NCBI GenBank assembly: GCA_947589145.1
Contig: CANQCB010000017.1
Location: forward strand, 1 to 19,304
Direction of reading: 5' to 3'
Source of the DNA: an uncultured Clostridia bacterium
GTDB taxonomy: Bacteria; Bacillota; Clostridia; Christensenellales; Pumilibacteraceae
Length of the DNA: 19,304 bases
Position 1 is the stretch's first letter. Each line of letters begins with the position of its first letter. The notes beneath the pieces were generated by a model, which was not told where the DNA came from, ran no database searches, and saw nothing but the letters and a program-made list of their open reading frames with translations. Made by a program: the position numbers and the translations under genes. Of the stretch, positions 12,053 to 19,304 are shown in pieces.

Positions 12053-14086
12053 TTACTTCCCCTCTGTCTGTCTCTGTCCGCCGTAGTAATACTCGATCGT
12101 GCGGGAGAACTGATCGTTGGAAACCTCGCCGCCCACGTCGTTGATAACGTTGGTGACGCTGCTCGGCTTACTGCCCGAAAGCATTACGGTGAATATATGC
12201 TCGAAATACACGTCCTCGGACGTGGAAGCCTCTATGCCGTTTGACATAACGCAACCGTTCGCGTAGCCGTATACGCCGATTCCGTATGCGGAGTGTTTTT
12301 TCACCCCATCCGCGACTTTGTAGCTTGCATAGCCCTCGACCGCACCGTCGTGCGACATCCAATCTTCCTGCACGGCGTCATAAGGCGCTTCGGATTGATA
12401 GAAGTACGTCCTGCCGTTCTCTCCGTTCCACAGCGTCTGATACTCGTGGAAGTGCTCGACCATGAGCGCGTAAGCCGTGACGTTGTCGCCGTTTACCACT
12501 ATGCCGTTCTTTGTCACGTTACCCGAGACGTAAGCGTCGCCGTATCTGTCCGTGCGCTCGGCTATATTCCAACCCACGCCGTAAGAGTGGTCGGCGCGCC
12601 ATACCCAGAAGTGGTCGATGATGACGTCGTTGGTATTTATCGTTACGCATACGTCCGCGGAAGTCGCCTTTTTCTCCGCGCCGCCGACGCGGAAGAACAG
12701 GTCGCTGAGGTAAATCTTATTGTCCGCATGCGAAACGTCGGTCTTTTTCTCGCCCACTACGAGCAAATTCTTCGAGCGGCTGCCCGCGTCGAAAAGCAAG
12801 CCGCTTATGTTCACTCCGCCGACGTCGGCAACCTTCATGAGCGCGTCCGTATTCTTATCCGTTATCTGCAAGGTGGCAAGCCCGATACCCAATATTACGG
12901 TGTTCTCTTTTACGACGTTCAGCGGCTTGTCGAGTTTGTAAATTCCCGGAGTGAATAACAAATGTTTACCTTTTTTGAGGGCGGCGTTTATCGTGTCGGC
13001 GCTGTCGCGATCGACGCGCGCCACATAAAATTCGTCCAGCGATATTCTTTCGCCCTCTATCTCGTCGCTGTCCCACGAAACGCCCTTCGCGTTCGTGCGC
13101 AATTTGGGGATAAACACGCCGTATCCCTCGTTGCCGTCGAACGTCAGGAAGGGCTTTTCGGAAATCTCGTCCGCCGTTTCGATGATAGTGTTGCGGGTGT
13201 CGGGCCACTTGCCGCTCGGATATTGGCCGTCACAGCCCACGAACACTCTGTTCCAACTCGCATTTTGATATGCTTCGAACTCGGAGTTGCGGGTAAACCA
13301 TTGCTGCTGACCGCCCGAATTTATTTTTTCGGCTATCCTGCTGTCCGCAATATATCCGCCCGACGACCAACCGCCGTCGTCCAACGTCATGTCGCCGAGC
13401 ACGTTCATTCTGCGGAAACTCGTCGCCTGCGACACCGCCCATTGCACGTCGCCGTCGATCGTCATATTCTCGATACCGCGCCAGAAATTGTGCGTCGCGT
13501 TGCCGTTAAACCACTGCGCGTTGACGTTGAAGTAACCGAGAGTGACGTCCTCGGGAGAGAGTCCCAAGCCGGAAGCCGTCGTGTAATATCCCATTTGCAT
13601 GCGCACGTCGGGATATTCGCCCGATTTGAAAAGCACGCCGAAACGCTCCGTCGAGAACTGCCCCGCTTCCAATTCCTCGAATTTTTCGTCTATGTCCCCG
13701 TTTATCTTTTCCGCGTCGTCGGAAGGCGAATATACGTAGGTATTCGGCCCGAACACCTCTAAATCGTATGCGTAAAACTCGGATTGCAAAACATTGCCGC
13801 CGCCTATCGCGTCCACTCGGTAATAACCGTATTTGTCCTTTCCCGTATATTTACATTCGGTCTGCGTCGATTCGAGAGAAAAGTACGAATATCTTCCGTC
13901 GCCGTGATAAATTTTATACTCATCCGCACCCTCGACGGCGTCCCATTTGAACACTATGTTATTTTCGTTTATGACGACGTTGCCCTCTTCGTCCGGACCG
14001 TTTCCGCAGGACGCAAACGCCATAAGCGAAAACAATATTGCCGCTGCCGTCAATATAACGACAAACATTGCCGTTTTGAGTTTCAT
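12053..14086 (-). CDS. Lipoprotein with FN3-like and beta-helix domains (first of tandem pair)
   Basis: 677 residues from the ATG at 14086. The frame opens at 14119, but a TATAAT at 14126-14131 would start the RNA near there, and AGAGGCAAT sits correctly before the inner ATG. The signal peptide MKLKTAMFVVILTAAAILF continues to lipobox cysteine C27 (FASC). An FN3-like segment follows (FKWDAVEGADEYKIYH to YGYYRVDAI). The long conserved body shares with its downstream neighbour NFWRGIENM, AVSQATSFRRM, KHLLFTPGIYKLDKP, LLFDAGSRSKNL, WVWRADHS and VEHFHEYQTLWNGE. The two are clearly a tandem duplication, roughly half identical by eye. Function is unknown; a beta-helix carbohydrate-active or glycan-binding surface protein is the best guess. 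First gene of a two-gene operon. Confidence 0.85.
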   Translation of the reverse strand: MKLKTAMFVVILTAAAILFSLMAFASCGNGPDEEGNVVINENNIVFKWDAVEGADEYKIYHGDGRYSYFSLESTQTECKYTGKDKYGYYRVDAIGGGNVLQSEFYAYDLEVFGPNTYVYSPSDDAEKINGDIDEKFEELEAGQFSTERFGVLFKSGEYPDVRMQMGYYTTASGLGLSPEDVTLGYFNVNAQWFNGNATHNFWRGIENMTIDGDVQWAVSQATSFRRMNVLGDMTLDDGGWSSGGYIADSRIAEKINSGGQQQWFTRNSEFEAYQNASWNRVFVGCDGQYPSGKWPDTRNTIIETADEISEKPFLTFDGNEGYGVFIPKLRTNAKGVSWDSDEIEGERISLDEFYVARVDRDSADTINAALKKGKHLLFTPGIYKLDKPLNVVKENTVILGIGLATLQITDKNTDALMKVADVGGVNISGLLFDAGSRSKNLLVVGEKKTDVSHADNKIYLSDLFFRVGGAEKKATSADVCVTINTNDVIIDHFWVWRADHSYGVGWNIAERTDRYGDAYVSGNVTKNGIVVNGDNVTAYALMVEHFHEYQTLWNGENGRTYFYQSEAPYDAVQEDWMSHDGAVEGYASYKVADGVKKHSAYGIGVYGYANGCVMSNGIEASTSEDVYFEHIFTVMLSGSKPSSVTNVINDVGGEVSNDQFSRTIEYYYGGQRQTEGK

Positions 14087-14125
14087 ATTGCCTCTCATCT
14101 TGTGAATCATTCTCCCCATGATACG

Positions 14126-14153
14126 ATTATAGCATAAGACCCATTCGCGACAA
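14126..14153 (-). promoter_or_regulatory. Extended -10 promoter of the lipoprotein operon
   Basis: Minus strand TTGTCG (14148-14153), a 16 bp spacer and TATAAT (14126-14131) preceded by TGC, an extended -10. The predicted start at about 14119 leaves a leader of some 33 nt carrying AGAGG before the ATG at 14086, which decides the start codon. Confidence 0.65.
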
Positions 14154-14225
14154 AGTGAACTTTAAGCGCGTGTAATTCAAAAAGTATACTGTTCTTTTTT
14201 TCGGTACATGATTTCGCCCATAAAG

Positions 14226-14259
14226 AAAAAAGTGCATAATGAGCTTTTGCATTATGCGC
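14226..14259 (-). terminator. Terminator of the csoR-copA-mazG-dus group
   Basis: On the minus strand GCGCATAATG (14250-14259) pairs with CATTATGCAC (14232-14241) with one mismatch, around an 8-base loop. A run of six T follows (14226-14231). It lies 40 nt after the dus stop. Confidence 0.8.
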
Positions 14260-14298
14260 TTTCGGATATTCCTTATTACGGTGAGCCGCCGAGCCCTG

Positions 14299-15196
14299 CT
14301 ATATACCTTCGAGTACGGCGAGAAGGGACTCTTTATCTTTGCACACCATGGCGGCGTTACGCACCGACTTTATGTTCGGCAAACCTTTGAGATAAAACGG
14401 CACGAAACCGCGAAGTGTGGTGGTTACGTACCTCTCTCCGAAATATTCCTCGCCGTATTCGAGGTGTTTCAAAAAAACTTCGTACCGCGTTAATTTTCTT
14501 TCGCCCGAGAAGATTTGCGGATTTTCCACCGCGCCGCGCCCGATCGCGATGCCGTAAACGCCGTCCATGCGTTCTTTGAGGTTATCCTCTCTTACGTCGC
14601 CGTTGCCGAGCACGGGTATACTGACGGCCGCGGCGATTTTTCTTATCTCGTCCCAATCCGCCTCTCCGCCGTATAACTGTTCGCGCGTTCTGCCGTGCAC
14701 GGTAATGAGGTCCGCGCCCGCCTGCTCCATTTCTTTTGCAAAGTCCACGGCGGCGCTTTTATCCGCTATGCCCAGCCGCATTTTGACCGTGACGGGCTTG
14801 TCGCCTTTTTTGAGCGCTTTGACTATCTCCGCCGCCCTCTTCGGCTCGCCGAGGAGCGCGCTGCCCTCGCCGTGCCCGAAAACCTTGCGGACGGGACAGC
14901 CCATATTGACGTCGATAATGTCGAACGCGGCGACCTCGGGATGAGAGAGAGCGCGCTCGAACTGCTCCGGCTCGCGCCCGAACAGCTGACAACAACTCGG
15001 TTTCTCGTTTGGCGCAATGCGGAAGAAGGTTGGTCTTTTTGTTGCGATAGTTCAGCCCGGCGACGGATACCATTTCCGTCACCGTGAGATCCGCACCGAA
15101 ATCGCGGCAAAGCCGACGAAAGGCTATGTCGCTGTATCCGGCAAGCGGCGCAAGCGTCAGGCAGCCCTTTTTCAGCATCGTGCGGACGTCTTTCAT
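14299..15196 (-). pseudogene. dus: tRNA-dihydrouridine synthase (Dus), broken by a +1 frameshift
   Basis: The first frame, from ATG 15196, reads MKDVRTMLKKGCLTLAPLAGY to GLNYRNKKTNLL, a normal Dus N-terminus with the FMN-binding opening. It then loses similarity. The rest, including QLFGREPEQF, DVNMGCPVRKVFG, KMRLG, TVHGRTREQLYGG, GNGDV and IGRGA, is in another frame ending at 14299. Removing one base near 15021 (a G of the GCGG on plus) joins them as NLLRIAPNEKPSCCQLFG and gives about 298 residues, close to the usual size. Dus enzymes reduce specific uridines in the D-loop of tRNA with NADPH. No slippery heptamer is seen, so a mutation or assembly error is likelier than programmed frameshifting. 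Its ATG overlaps the mazG stop (ATGA). Confidence 0.88.
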
Positions 15197-16023
15197 TTAT
15201 CTTCGAGTTCGCTCACTTTGCGGATATTGCCGTGCATATACTCTTTTTTAAGCAACGACACTATTCTCGAAAGTTCGGCTTCCGCGTCTATCCCCTCTTT
15301 TTCGCAGCCGCAAACCGCACGAAACAGGTCAATCGCGGTCGCGCCGACGACGTCGTTTTCCAAGCCGTCTTTGACGAATTTTTTAAGCGTTTTTTGCGCC
15401 TTCAACAGCGCGGGAAAAGCCTTGGGTACTCGCGCAATTTGCTCTTCGAGACTGAGCGCGTGCTTTTCCGCCGCCTTTGCCTCTTCCCAATATTTGAGCG
15501 CTTCGTCGGGGTCCGTCGCTATGTCCGCGCCGAAAATGTGAGTGTGACGGCTGACGAGCTTATACACCAGCGCGTCTATTACGTCCAGCCGTCCGAACTC
15601 GCCCGCCCGCTCGGCAATGTCCATGTGGAACACCGCTTGAAGGAGCAGGTCGCCGATCTCTTCTTTTAAGTTTTCGAGGTCGGAGCCGTCTATCGCTTGG
15701 CAAAGTTCGTACGCTTCCTCGATGGCGTTTACGCGTATGCTTTTGTGCGTCTGAGCCCTATCCCACGGACAGCCGCCCTCTGCGGTCAGCTTTTGCATAA
15801 CGTTAAGAAGGTCGCCGTCGCTGTAACGCTTCTTGAACACGCAGTCGTCGCCCTCGACGTACACCTCGCTTTCAGCGGCAAAATCCCTGCCGTAAAGCGC
15901 GCGGAGTTTGTTCCGCACCGCTGCGCGGTTGTTCTCCGTTATGTCGGTTACGCGCAGATCGAAACGGGTGTCGATCAACGCGTTCAAAAAGTCGTCTCCC
16001 GTCAATGTAAATACGCTTTTCAT
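15193..16023 (-). CDS. mazG: Nucleoside triphosphate pyrophosphohydrolase MazG
   Basis: 276 residues. The MazG catalytic block is complete: GGCPWDRAQTHKSI (83-96), E102, E103 and E106 in IEEAYEL, and E121, E122 and D125 in EEIGDLLLQAVFH, the EExxE and ExxD pattern that binds magnesium. The enzyme hydrolyses NTPs and dNTPs to monophosphate and pyrophosphate, cleaning the pool or lowering ppGpp signals. About 72 residues precede the domain. In many Firmicutes MazG is fused to a tetrapyrrole methylase-like domain (YabN), and this stretch may be the remnant of its linker. The second half (about 190-276) is less conserved. GGAGAGGAA lies just before the ATG. It sits 25 bp after copA and overlaps dus by 4 bp, so it is a housekeeping gene trailing the copper operon. 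Confidence 0.93.
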   Translation of the reverse strand: MKSVFTLTGDDFLNALIDTRFDLRVTDITENNRAAVRNKLRALYGRDFAAESEVYVEGDDCVFKKRYSDGDLLNVMQKLTAEGGCPWDRAQTHKSIRVNAIEEAYELCQAIDGSDLENLKEEIGDLLLQAVFHMDIAERAGEFGRLDVIDALVYKLVSRHTHIFGADIATDPDEALKYWEEAKAAEKHALSLEEQIARVPKAFPALLKAQKTLKKFVKDGLENDVVGATAIDLFRAVCGCEKEGIDAEAELSRIVSLLKKEYMHGNIRKVSELEDK

Positions 16024-16048
16024 TTCCTCTCCTTTTTCCCTTTGAATT

Positions 16049-16240
16049 TTATGCTTTGGCGCATTCGTAACCCGCGTCTTTTACGGCGGCTACGATCTGC
16101 TCGTCGGTGGCGTCGCCTTCCACTTTGGCAATGCCCGAGTTCAAATCCACGACGGCTTTCAAGCCGAGACCTTCAAGCGCCTTTTGAACTCTGCCGACGC
16201 AATGCATGCACATCATTCCTTTGATTTCGAATGTTCTCAT
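16049..16240 (-). CDS. copZ: Possible separately translated CopZ copper chaperone (in-frame with copA)
   Basis: The last 63 codons of copA, beginning at an in-frame ATG (16240-16238), form a complete HMA domain MRTFEIKGMMCMHC to AGYECAKA, the size of stand-alone CopZ. GGAGG (16246-16250) lies five bases before this ATG, an ideal internal ribosome binding site. The linker upstream is hydrophilic and not family-like, as expected if a separate copZ had been fused by loss of a stop codon. It may still make free CopZ as well as the fusion. This is inference from sequence; expression is unknown. Confidence 0.5.
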   Translation of the reverse strand: MRTFEIKGMMCMHCVGRVQKALEGLGLKAVVDLNSGIAKVEGDATDEQIVAAVKDAGYECAKA

Positions 16241-18493
16241 TCCTGCCTCCATTATATATTTTATTTCCTCGTTTTCGCAAGCGTTTTCACGCTCCGAACC
16301 CGATTTCGGATCATTTTTATTTATTTCTTTCTTCGAACCGCGCATAAGCCGCAACGAATTAAGCACTACCGTCAGAGACGAAACGCTCATCGCCGCCGAC
16401 GCGATCATGGGGTTGATTGTGAACCAAACGGCGAACGCGCCTGCCGCTATGGGTATGCAAACCGTGTTGTAAATAAATGCCCAAAAGAGATTTTCCTTTA
16501 TTATTCGCATGCTGCGCCGCGACAATTTTATGCCCGTCGGGACTTTCGTGACGCTCTCGCCCGTCAGCACGAAGTCCGCCGCGTTCATCGCTATCTCCGT
16601 ACCGCCGCCCATCGCAAACCCGACGTCCGCCGCGGTAAGCGCGGGCGCGTCGTTTATTCCGTCGCCGACAAACGCGACTCGCTCGCCCTTCGCTTTCAGC
16701 CCCTCGATATATTTCGCTTTGTCCTCGGGTTTGAGCGAATGCGCAACTTCGTCAACGCCGACCGTTCTGCCCACGTATTCCGCCGCCGCGCTGCCGTCGC
16801 CCGTAAGCATAACCGTGCGTATTCCCATGCTTTTCAGCGTTTCCATTGCCGCCGTCGCGTCCTCGCGCACGCCGTCGGCTATGCCGAACACGAGCACGGC
16901 TTTGCCTTCCGTCGCCGCTATAACTGCCGTACCGCCGCTTGCCGATATTTCCGCAATCTTTTCGGAGAAATCCGCCGTGTTTACGCCGAGTTCCGACATG
17001 AGTTTTATCGAACCGATCACATACTCTTTCCCGTTTGCCGTGCCCGAAATTCCGCCGTAGAATTGCCTGTAATCCGTCGCGGTCTCTTTCGTCTCCCCGA
17101 TATATTCGGTTATGGCGAACGACAACGGGTGCGAACTCAATGCCTCTATGGCGGCTACGCTCGCAAGGTGGGACATATCCCCCTCGCATACGGTCACTCG
17201 CGGTTTGCCCTCGGTCACCGTGCCCGTCTTGTCAAACGCTACCGTCGTGATCTTGCCTGCGTTTTCAAGCGCCGCCGCCGAGCGGACGAGTATGCCGTCT
17301 TTCGCCGCGCGCCCCACGCCCACCGTTATCGCAACGGGCGTTGCCAACCCCAACGCGCAGGGGCAGGAAATTACCAATACGCTCGCGGCGAATATAACCG
17401 CGTGCCCCACCGTGGTGTTCGGAACGAACAACCATATCAAAAAAACGATTATCGCTATCGTTATTACGGCGGGAGTGAAAATGCCGCTTATCTTATCCGC
17501 AAGCCGCCCTACGGGCGCTTTGGACGCGGACGCGTTTTCCACCGCCGTTATTATCCGAGACAGCATGGTATCCTCTCCCACGTGCTCGGCTTTTACCTTG
17601 ATATATCCGCTCTCCAATATGCACGAGCCGATGACTTTGTCCCCGACTTTTACGTCGCGCGGTATGCTCTCGCCCGTGATCGCCGCCTCGTTTACGCTGC
17701 CCTCGCCCTCGGTTATTACGCCGTCCGTCGAAATGCTCTCGCCCGCTTTGGTGACGAATATGTCGCCGCAAAGAAGCTGTTCGAGCGGGATTATCTCCTC
17801 TCGTCCCCCTCTCTCCACGCGCGCTTTTGTCGGTCGCAGTCCGATAAGTCCGTCTATCGCCGAGGTGGTGCGCTTTTTCGACAACGCTTCGAGGAATTTG
17901 CCGAGCGTTACCAACGTCAATATCATCGCCGCGGAGTCGAAATACATATAATTCATCGCCGTTTTCATATCGGCGTAAAAACTCATTACCAAGCCGGCTA
18001 TGCTTACGCCGAACGACGCAAGCGAACCGAGACTTACCAAGACGTCCATGCCGAGGGACAGGTGCGCTATCCCTTTCGCCGCGGATATGAAGAATTTGCC
18101 GTTTATTATCATGACCGCAACGGTGAGTACGCATTGCAAGATCATGCTTACCCTCATGTCGGGCTGAGGCAGTCCGATCATTTCGCCCATTGCAAAGTAC
18201 ATTATGGGGAGCAAAAGCACAGCGGAAATGATGAACCGAACAAGGAGCCGTTTCGCTTCCTTTGCGTGCGACGCGCCCACGCTGTGCGCCTCGGTCTTTT
18301 CGCTCGCGCCGTAACCTATGCTCTTCACCGCGCTTATTATTTTTTCCGCGGAAACGTCGCCTTCCACGGTGAGAGAGGCGGCAAGCAACGAGACTTCGGC
18401 TTTTTCCACGCCGTCTACTTTCTTTACCTCGCGCTCTATCGCCGCCGAACACGCCGCGCACGTCATTCCCGTTATGTCATATATTTTTTTCAT
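16049..18493 (-). CDS. copA: Copper-exporting P1B-type ATPase with C-terminal CopZ domain
   Basis: 814 residues. The N-terminal HMA domain has GMTCAAC (C12, C15). It is followed by membrane helices typical of P1B-1 ATPases, the actuator motif TGES (273-276), the CPC metal motif (C377-P378-C379) with SCPCALGLATP, the phosphorylated aspartate D421 in DKTGTVTEG, SSHPLSFAI, and GDGIND (610-615). It pumps Cu(I) out of the cytoplasm using ATP. After the last helices and a charged linker, residues 752-814 form a second HMA domain (GMMCMHC) equivalent to a free CopZ chaperone. C-terminal placement of such a domain is not the usual CopA layout. No strong ribosome binding site precedes the ATG. It is 179 bp downstream of csoR, so it is probably co-regulated. 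Confidence 0.95.
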   Translation of the reverse strand: MKKIYDITGMTCAACSAAIEREVKKVDGVEKAEVSLLAASLTVEGDVSAEKIISAVKSIGYGASEKTEAHSVGASHAKEAKRLLVRFIISAVLLLPIMYFAMGEMIGLPQPDMRVSMILQCVLTVAVMIINGKFFISAAKGIAHLSLGMDVLVSLGSLASFGVSIAGLVMSFYADMKTAMNYMYFDSAAMILTLVTLGKFLEALSKKRTTSAIDGLIGLRPTKARVERGGREEIIPLEQLLCGDIFVTKAGESISTDGVITEGEGSVNEAAITGESIPRDVKVGDKVIGSCILESGYIKVKAEHVGEDTMLSRIITAVENASASKAPVGRLADKISGIFTPAVITIAIIVFLIWLFVPNTTVGHAVIFAASVLVISCPCALGLATPVAITVGVGRAAKDGILVRSAAALENAGKITTVAFDKTGTVTEGKPRVTVCEGDMSHLASVAAIEALSSHPLSFAITEYIGETKETATDYRQFYGGISGTANGKEYVIGSIKLMSELGVNTADFSEKIAEISASGGTAVIAATEGKAVLVFGIADGVREDATAAMETLKSMGIRTVMLTGDGSAAAEYVGRTVGVDEVAHSLKPEDKAKYIEGLKAKGERVAFVGDGINDAPALTAADVGFAMGGGTEIAMNAADFVLTGESVTKVPTGIKLSRRSMRIIKENLFWAFIYNTVCIPIAAGAFAVWFTINPMIASAAMSVSSLTVVLNSLRLMRGSKKEINKNDPKSGSERENACENEEIKYIMEAGMRTFEIKGMMCMHCVGRVQKALEGLGLKAVVDLNSGIAKVEGDATDEQIVAAVKDAGYECAKA
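16246..16250 (-). promoter_or_regulatory. Internal ribosome binding site before the CopZ domain
   Basis: GGAGG on the minus strand inside the copA frame, with five bases (CAGGA) to the ATG of the CopZ domain. It is stronger than anything in front of the copA ATG itself. Confidence 0.5.
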
Positions 18494-18672
18494 TGAACGT
18501 TATTTCGGAAACCTTTTAAGGGAGCTCCCCTTTTTCAAAAAAGAAGAAATTATTTTTAACGTTTGTTTTGTCGGCCTCGGAAGATCGAGTGCGGCGCTCA
18601 CGGGCGAACCTACGAAGGATTTACCGCATACGACCGTTCGTTTTCCGCGACCACTACGCCGTCTGCCGTCGG
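18494..18672. other. 179 bp gap between csoR and copA
   Basis: An 83-codon open frame crosses it (18500-18751, minus), but it overlaps csoR and has low-complexity, basic content, so I do not call it a gene. It contains the palindrome GGGAGCTCCC (about 18520-18529) followed by CTTTTTCAAAAAA, similar to the flank of the palindrome near 1756. The hairpin has a T-run only in the plus direction. No clear copA promoter is seen. Confidence 0.4.
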
Positions 18673-18966
18673 TTACAATAAGGATAACAAAGATATTATT
18701 TGAGAAACGGCGGAATCCGATTCGCCTTTCTTTATATCGTCCACAATGCAAGTGGATATGTGCCGCTCGAAAATAAGATTGGCAAGGCTTTTGACCGCAC
18801 GGTCTGCGGCGGAAAGTTGGACGAGAATGTCATAACAATATCTGTTCTCTTCCACCATTCGATTTATGCCGTTTAATTGCCCGATGATTTTATTTATCCG
18901 CGTTCTGAGCGCGCGCTTTTCTTTTGCGGAGCGCTCGGTCTTTTTTTCGCAATTACAATTTTCCAT
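18673..18966 (-). CDS. csoR: Copper-sensing repressor CsoR
   Basis: 97 residues, all-helical DUF156/CsoR family. The Cu(I) ligands are in the expected Cys-His-Cys arrangement: C44 (NRYCYDIL), H69 and C73 (FERHISTC). Basic residues of the DNA-binding face (KRALRTRINKIIGQLNGINRMVEE) precede them. Apo-CsoR represses; Cu(I) binding releases DNA and induces export. Two extra cysteines, C4 and C6, are at the N-terminus. AGGAGAAAACC lies before the ATG. The gene is first in a group with copA, and a CsoR-type dyad overlaps its own promoter, so it is autoregulated. A nickel or persulfide sensor of the same family is less likely given copA. Confidence 0.93.
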   Translation of the reverse strand: MENCNCEKKTERSAKEKRALRTRINKIIGQLNGINRMVEENRYCYDILVQLSAADRAVKSLANLIFERHISTCIVDDIKKGESDSAVSQIISLLSLL

Positions 18967-18984
18967 GGTTTTCTCCTTTTTTGT

Positions 18985-19013
18985 ATTATACCCCCTTAGG
19001 GTATATATGTCAA
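18985..19013 (-). promoter_or_regulatory. Consensus promoter with CsoR operator
   Basis: Minus strand TTGACA (19008-19013), a 17 bp spacer and TATAAT (18985-18990): both hexamers perfect. The dyad TATACCCTAAGGGGGTATA (18987-19005) fills the spacer and -10, with 7 bp arms TATACCC and GGGTATA. It closely resembles the B. subtilis copZA operator. Bound CsoR would block RNA polymerase. The transcript start near 18978 leaves only about a dozen bases before the ATG. Confidence 0.85.
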
Positions 19014-19199
19014 GCGTTTTTGCAAAAAATCGAGATTCGCAGGTTCGGAATTAACCGAAATCCAAATTTGTATTCGCGGAAACGCCGAACCGAAAATTTC
19101 GCGGAAGTTCGTCAATATAAAAAACGCCATTTGTTTGAGGTTGAGTTTTTATTTAAGCATAATTAAAACTTCGTGCCTAAATTGTGTCCTAAACAAAAC

Positions 19200-19227
19200 A
19201 AAAAACCGCATTGTGTTGCGGTTTTTT
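19200..19227. terminator. Terminator of the tRNA transcript
   Basis: AAAAAACCGCA (19200-19210) and TGCGGTTTTTT (19217-19227) form a perfect 11 bp stem around a 6-base loop. T-rich sequence follows in either direction. It lies 5 nt beyond the tRNA 3' end on the minus strand. Confidence 0.85.
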
Positions 19228-19232
19228 GTTAT

Positions 19233-19304
19233 TGGAGCGGATGACGAGGCTCGAACTCGCAACCCTCAGCTTGGGAAGCTGATGCCATACCGCTAGGCCA
19301 CATC
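19233..19304 (-). tRNA. tRNA-Gly(CCC), 5' end cut by window
   Basis: On the minus strand the anticodon arm TCAGC-TTCCCAA-GCTGA gives anticodon CCC. The T arm GCGAG-TTCGAGC-CTCGT, the D arm beginning GCCTAGCGGT and the acceptor 3' strand CATCCGC followed by T and an encoded CCA are all present. Only the first three acceptor bases (expected GCG) lie outside the window. It reads GGG codons. Confidence 0.9.

Noticed and set aside
11236..12144. 302-codon plus-strand open frame opposite the lipoprotein gene
   Set aside because: Shadow of a well-supported minus-strand gene with signal peptide and conserved blocks; the plus product has no recognisable features.
14087..14119. Upstream ATG of the first lipoprotein
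   Set aside because: The TATAAT at 14126-14131 places the transcript start on or just before this ATG, and the inner ATG has a good AGAGG at the right distance and gives a normal signal peptide.
15010..15035. Programmed ribosomal frameshift in dus
   Set aside because: No slippery heptamer, no obvious stimulatory structure, and dus genes are not known to be frameshifted; mutation or assembly error is simpler.
16184..18496. 770-codon open frame on plus opposite copA
   Set aside because: It is the antisense shadow of a GC-rich P-type ATPase gene; the translation is Arg/His/Tyr-rich with no domain and no ribosome binding site.
18500..18751. 83-codon minus-strand frame between csoR and copA
   Set aside because: It overlaps csoR in another frame, is basic and low in complexity, and lacks a ribosome binding site; treated as intergenic.

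Overview
The window reads as a chromosomal segment of an anaerobic, probably clostridial Firmicute; this is an inference from family types and signals, not a taxonomic identification. Pointers are a rubrerythrin, a CsoR-CopA-CopZ copper system with a B. subtilis-like CsoR operator, strong AGGAGG-type ribosome binding sites, consensus sigma-A promoters and a tRNA-Gly with encoded CCA. Almost all genes are on the minus strand; only the rubrerythrin is on plus.

Left edge (1-1663): an acyltransferase of the PlsC type, cut by the window edge, overlaps by 4 bp a GT4 glycosyltransferase. The pair looks like (glyco)lipid synthesis. A G8/C9 palindrome lies upstream. A 519 bp intergenic region leads to rubrerythrin (2183-2773, plus), whose terminator is shared with the operon that converges on it.

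Centre (2999-9345): a visibly A+T-richer, tightly packed four-gene operon for 3-deoxy-D-manno-octulosonate (Kdo). In order of transcription it encodes a 1059-residue three-module transferase (DUF4422, GT4, and a C-terminal domain with all four sialylmotifs of GT29 sialyltransferases), a fusion of a hexapeptide-repeat acyltransferase with CMP-Kdo synthetase (KdsB), Kdo-8-phosphate synthase (KdsA, metal-dependent class) and arabinose-5-phosphate isomerase (KdsD). KdsD makes A5P, KdsA makes Kdo8P, and KdsB activates Kdo to CMP-Kdo. The GT29-like domain is therefore predicted to be the CMP-Kdo-using transferase. The phosphatase KdsC and any WaaA-type Kdo transferase are absent from the window. No lipid A gene is seen, so a Kdo-containing capsule or surface polysaccharide is the likeliest product.

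Upstream of this operon is a 660 bp gene-free region. It holds two diverged copies of a ~135 bp module, each with TTGACA and TAAACT boxes separated by a poly-G tract. In the copy next to the operon a G10 tract sits inside a 17 bp spacer; in the other a G7 tract gives 13 bp. A slippage-controlled promoter is a reasonable hypothesis. Five 10-11 bp tandem repeats lie between this promoter and the first gene.

Right half: two tandem paralogous lipoproteins (10006-14086), each with a fibronectin-III-like N-terminal part and a probable beta-helix body, share one strong promoter. A second minus-strand group follows: csoR, copA with a CopZ domain fused at its C-terminus and an internal ribosome binding site in front of that domain, mazG, and a dus gene broken by a one-base frameshift. 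The window ends in a tRNA-Gly(CCC) lacking its first three bases.

The most notable content is the Kdo operon, with its GT29-like transferase module, the acyltransferase-KdsB fusion and the poly-G promoter.
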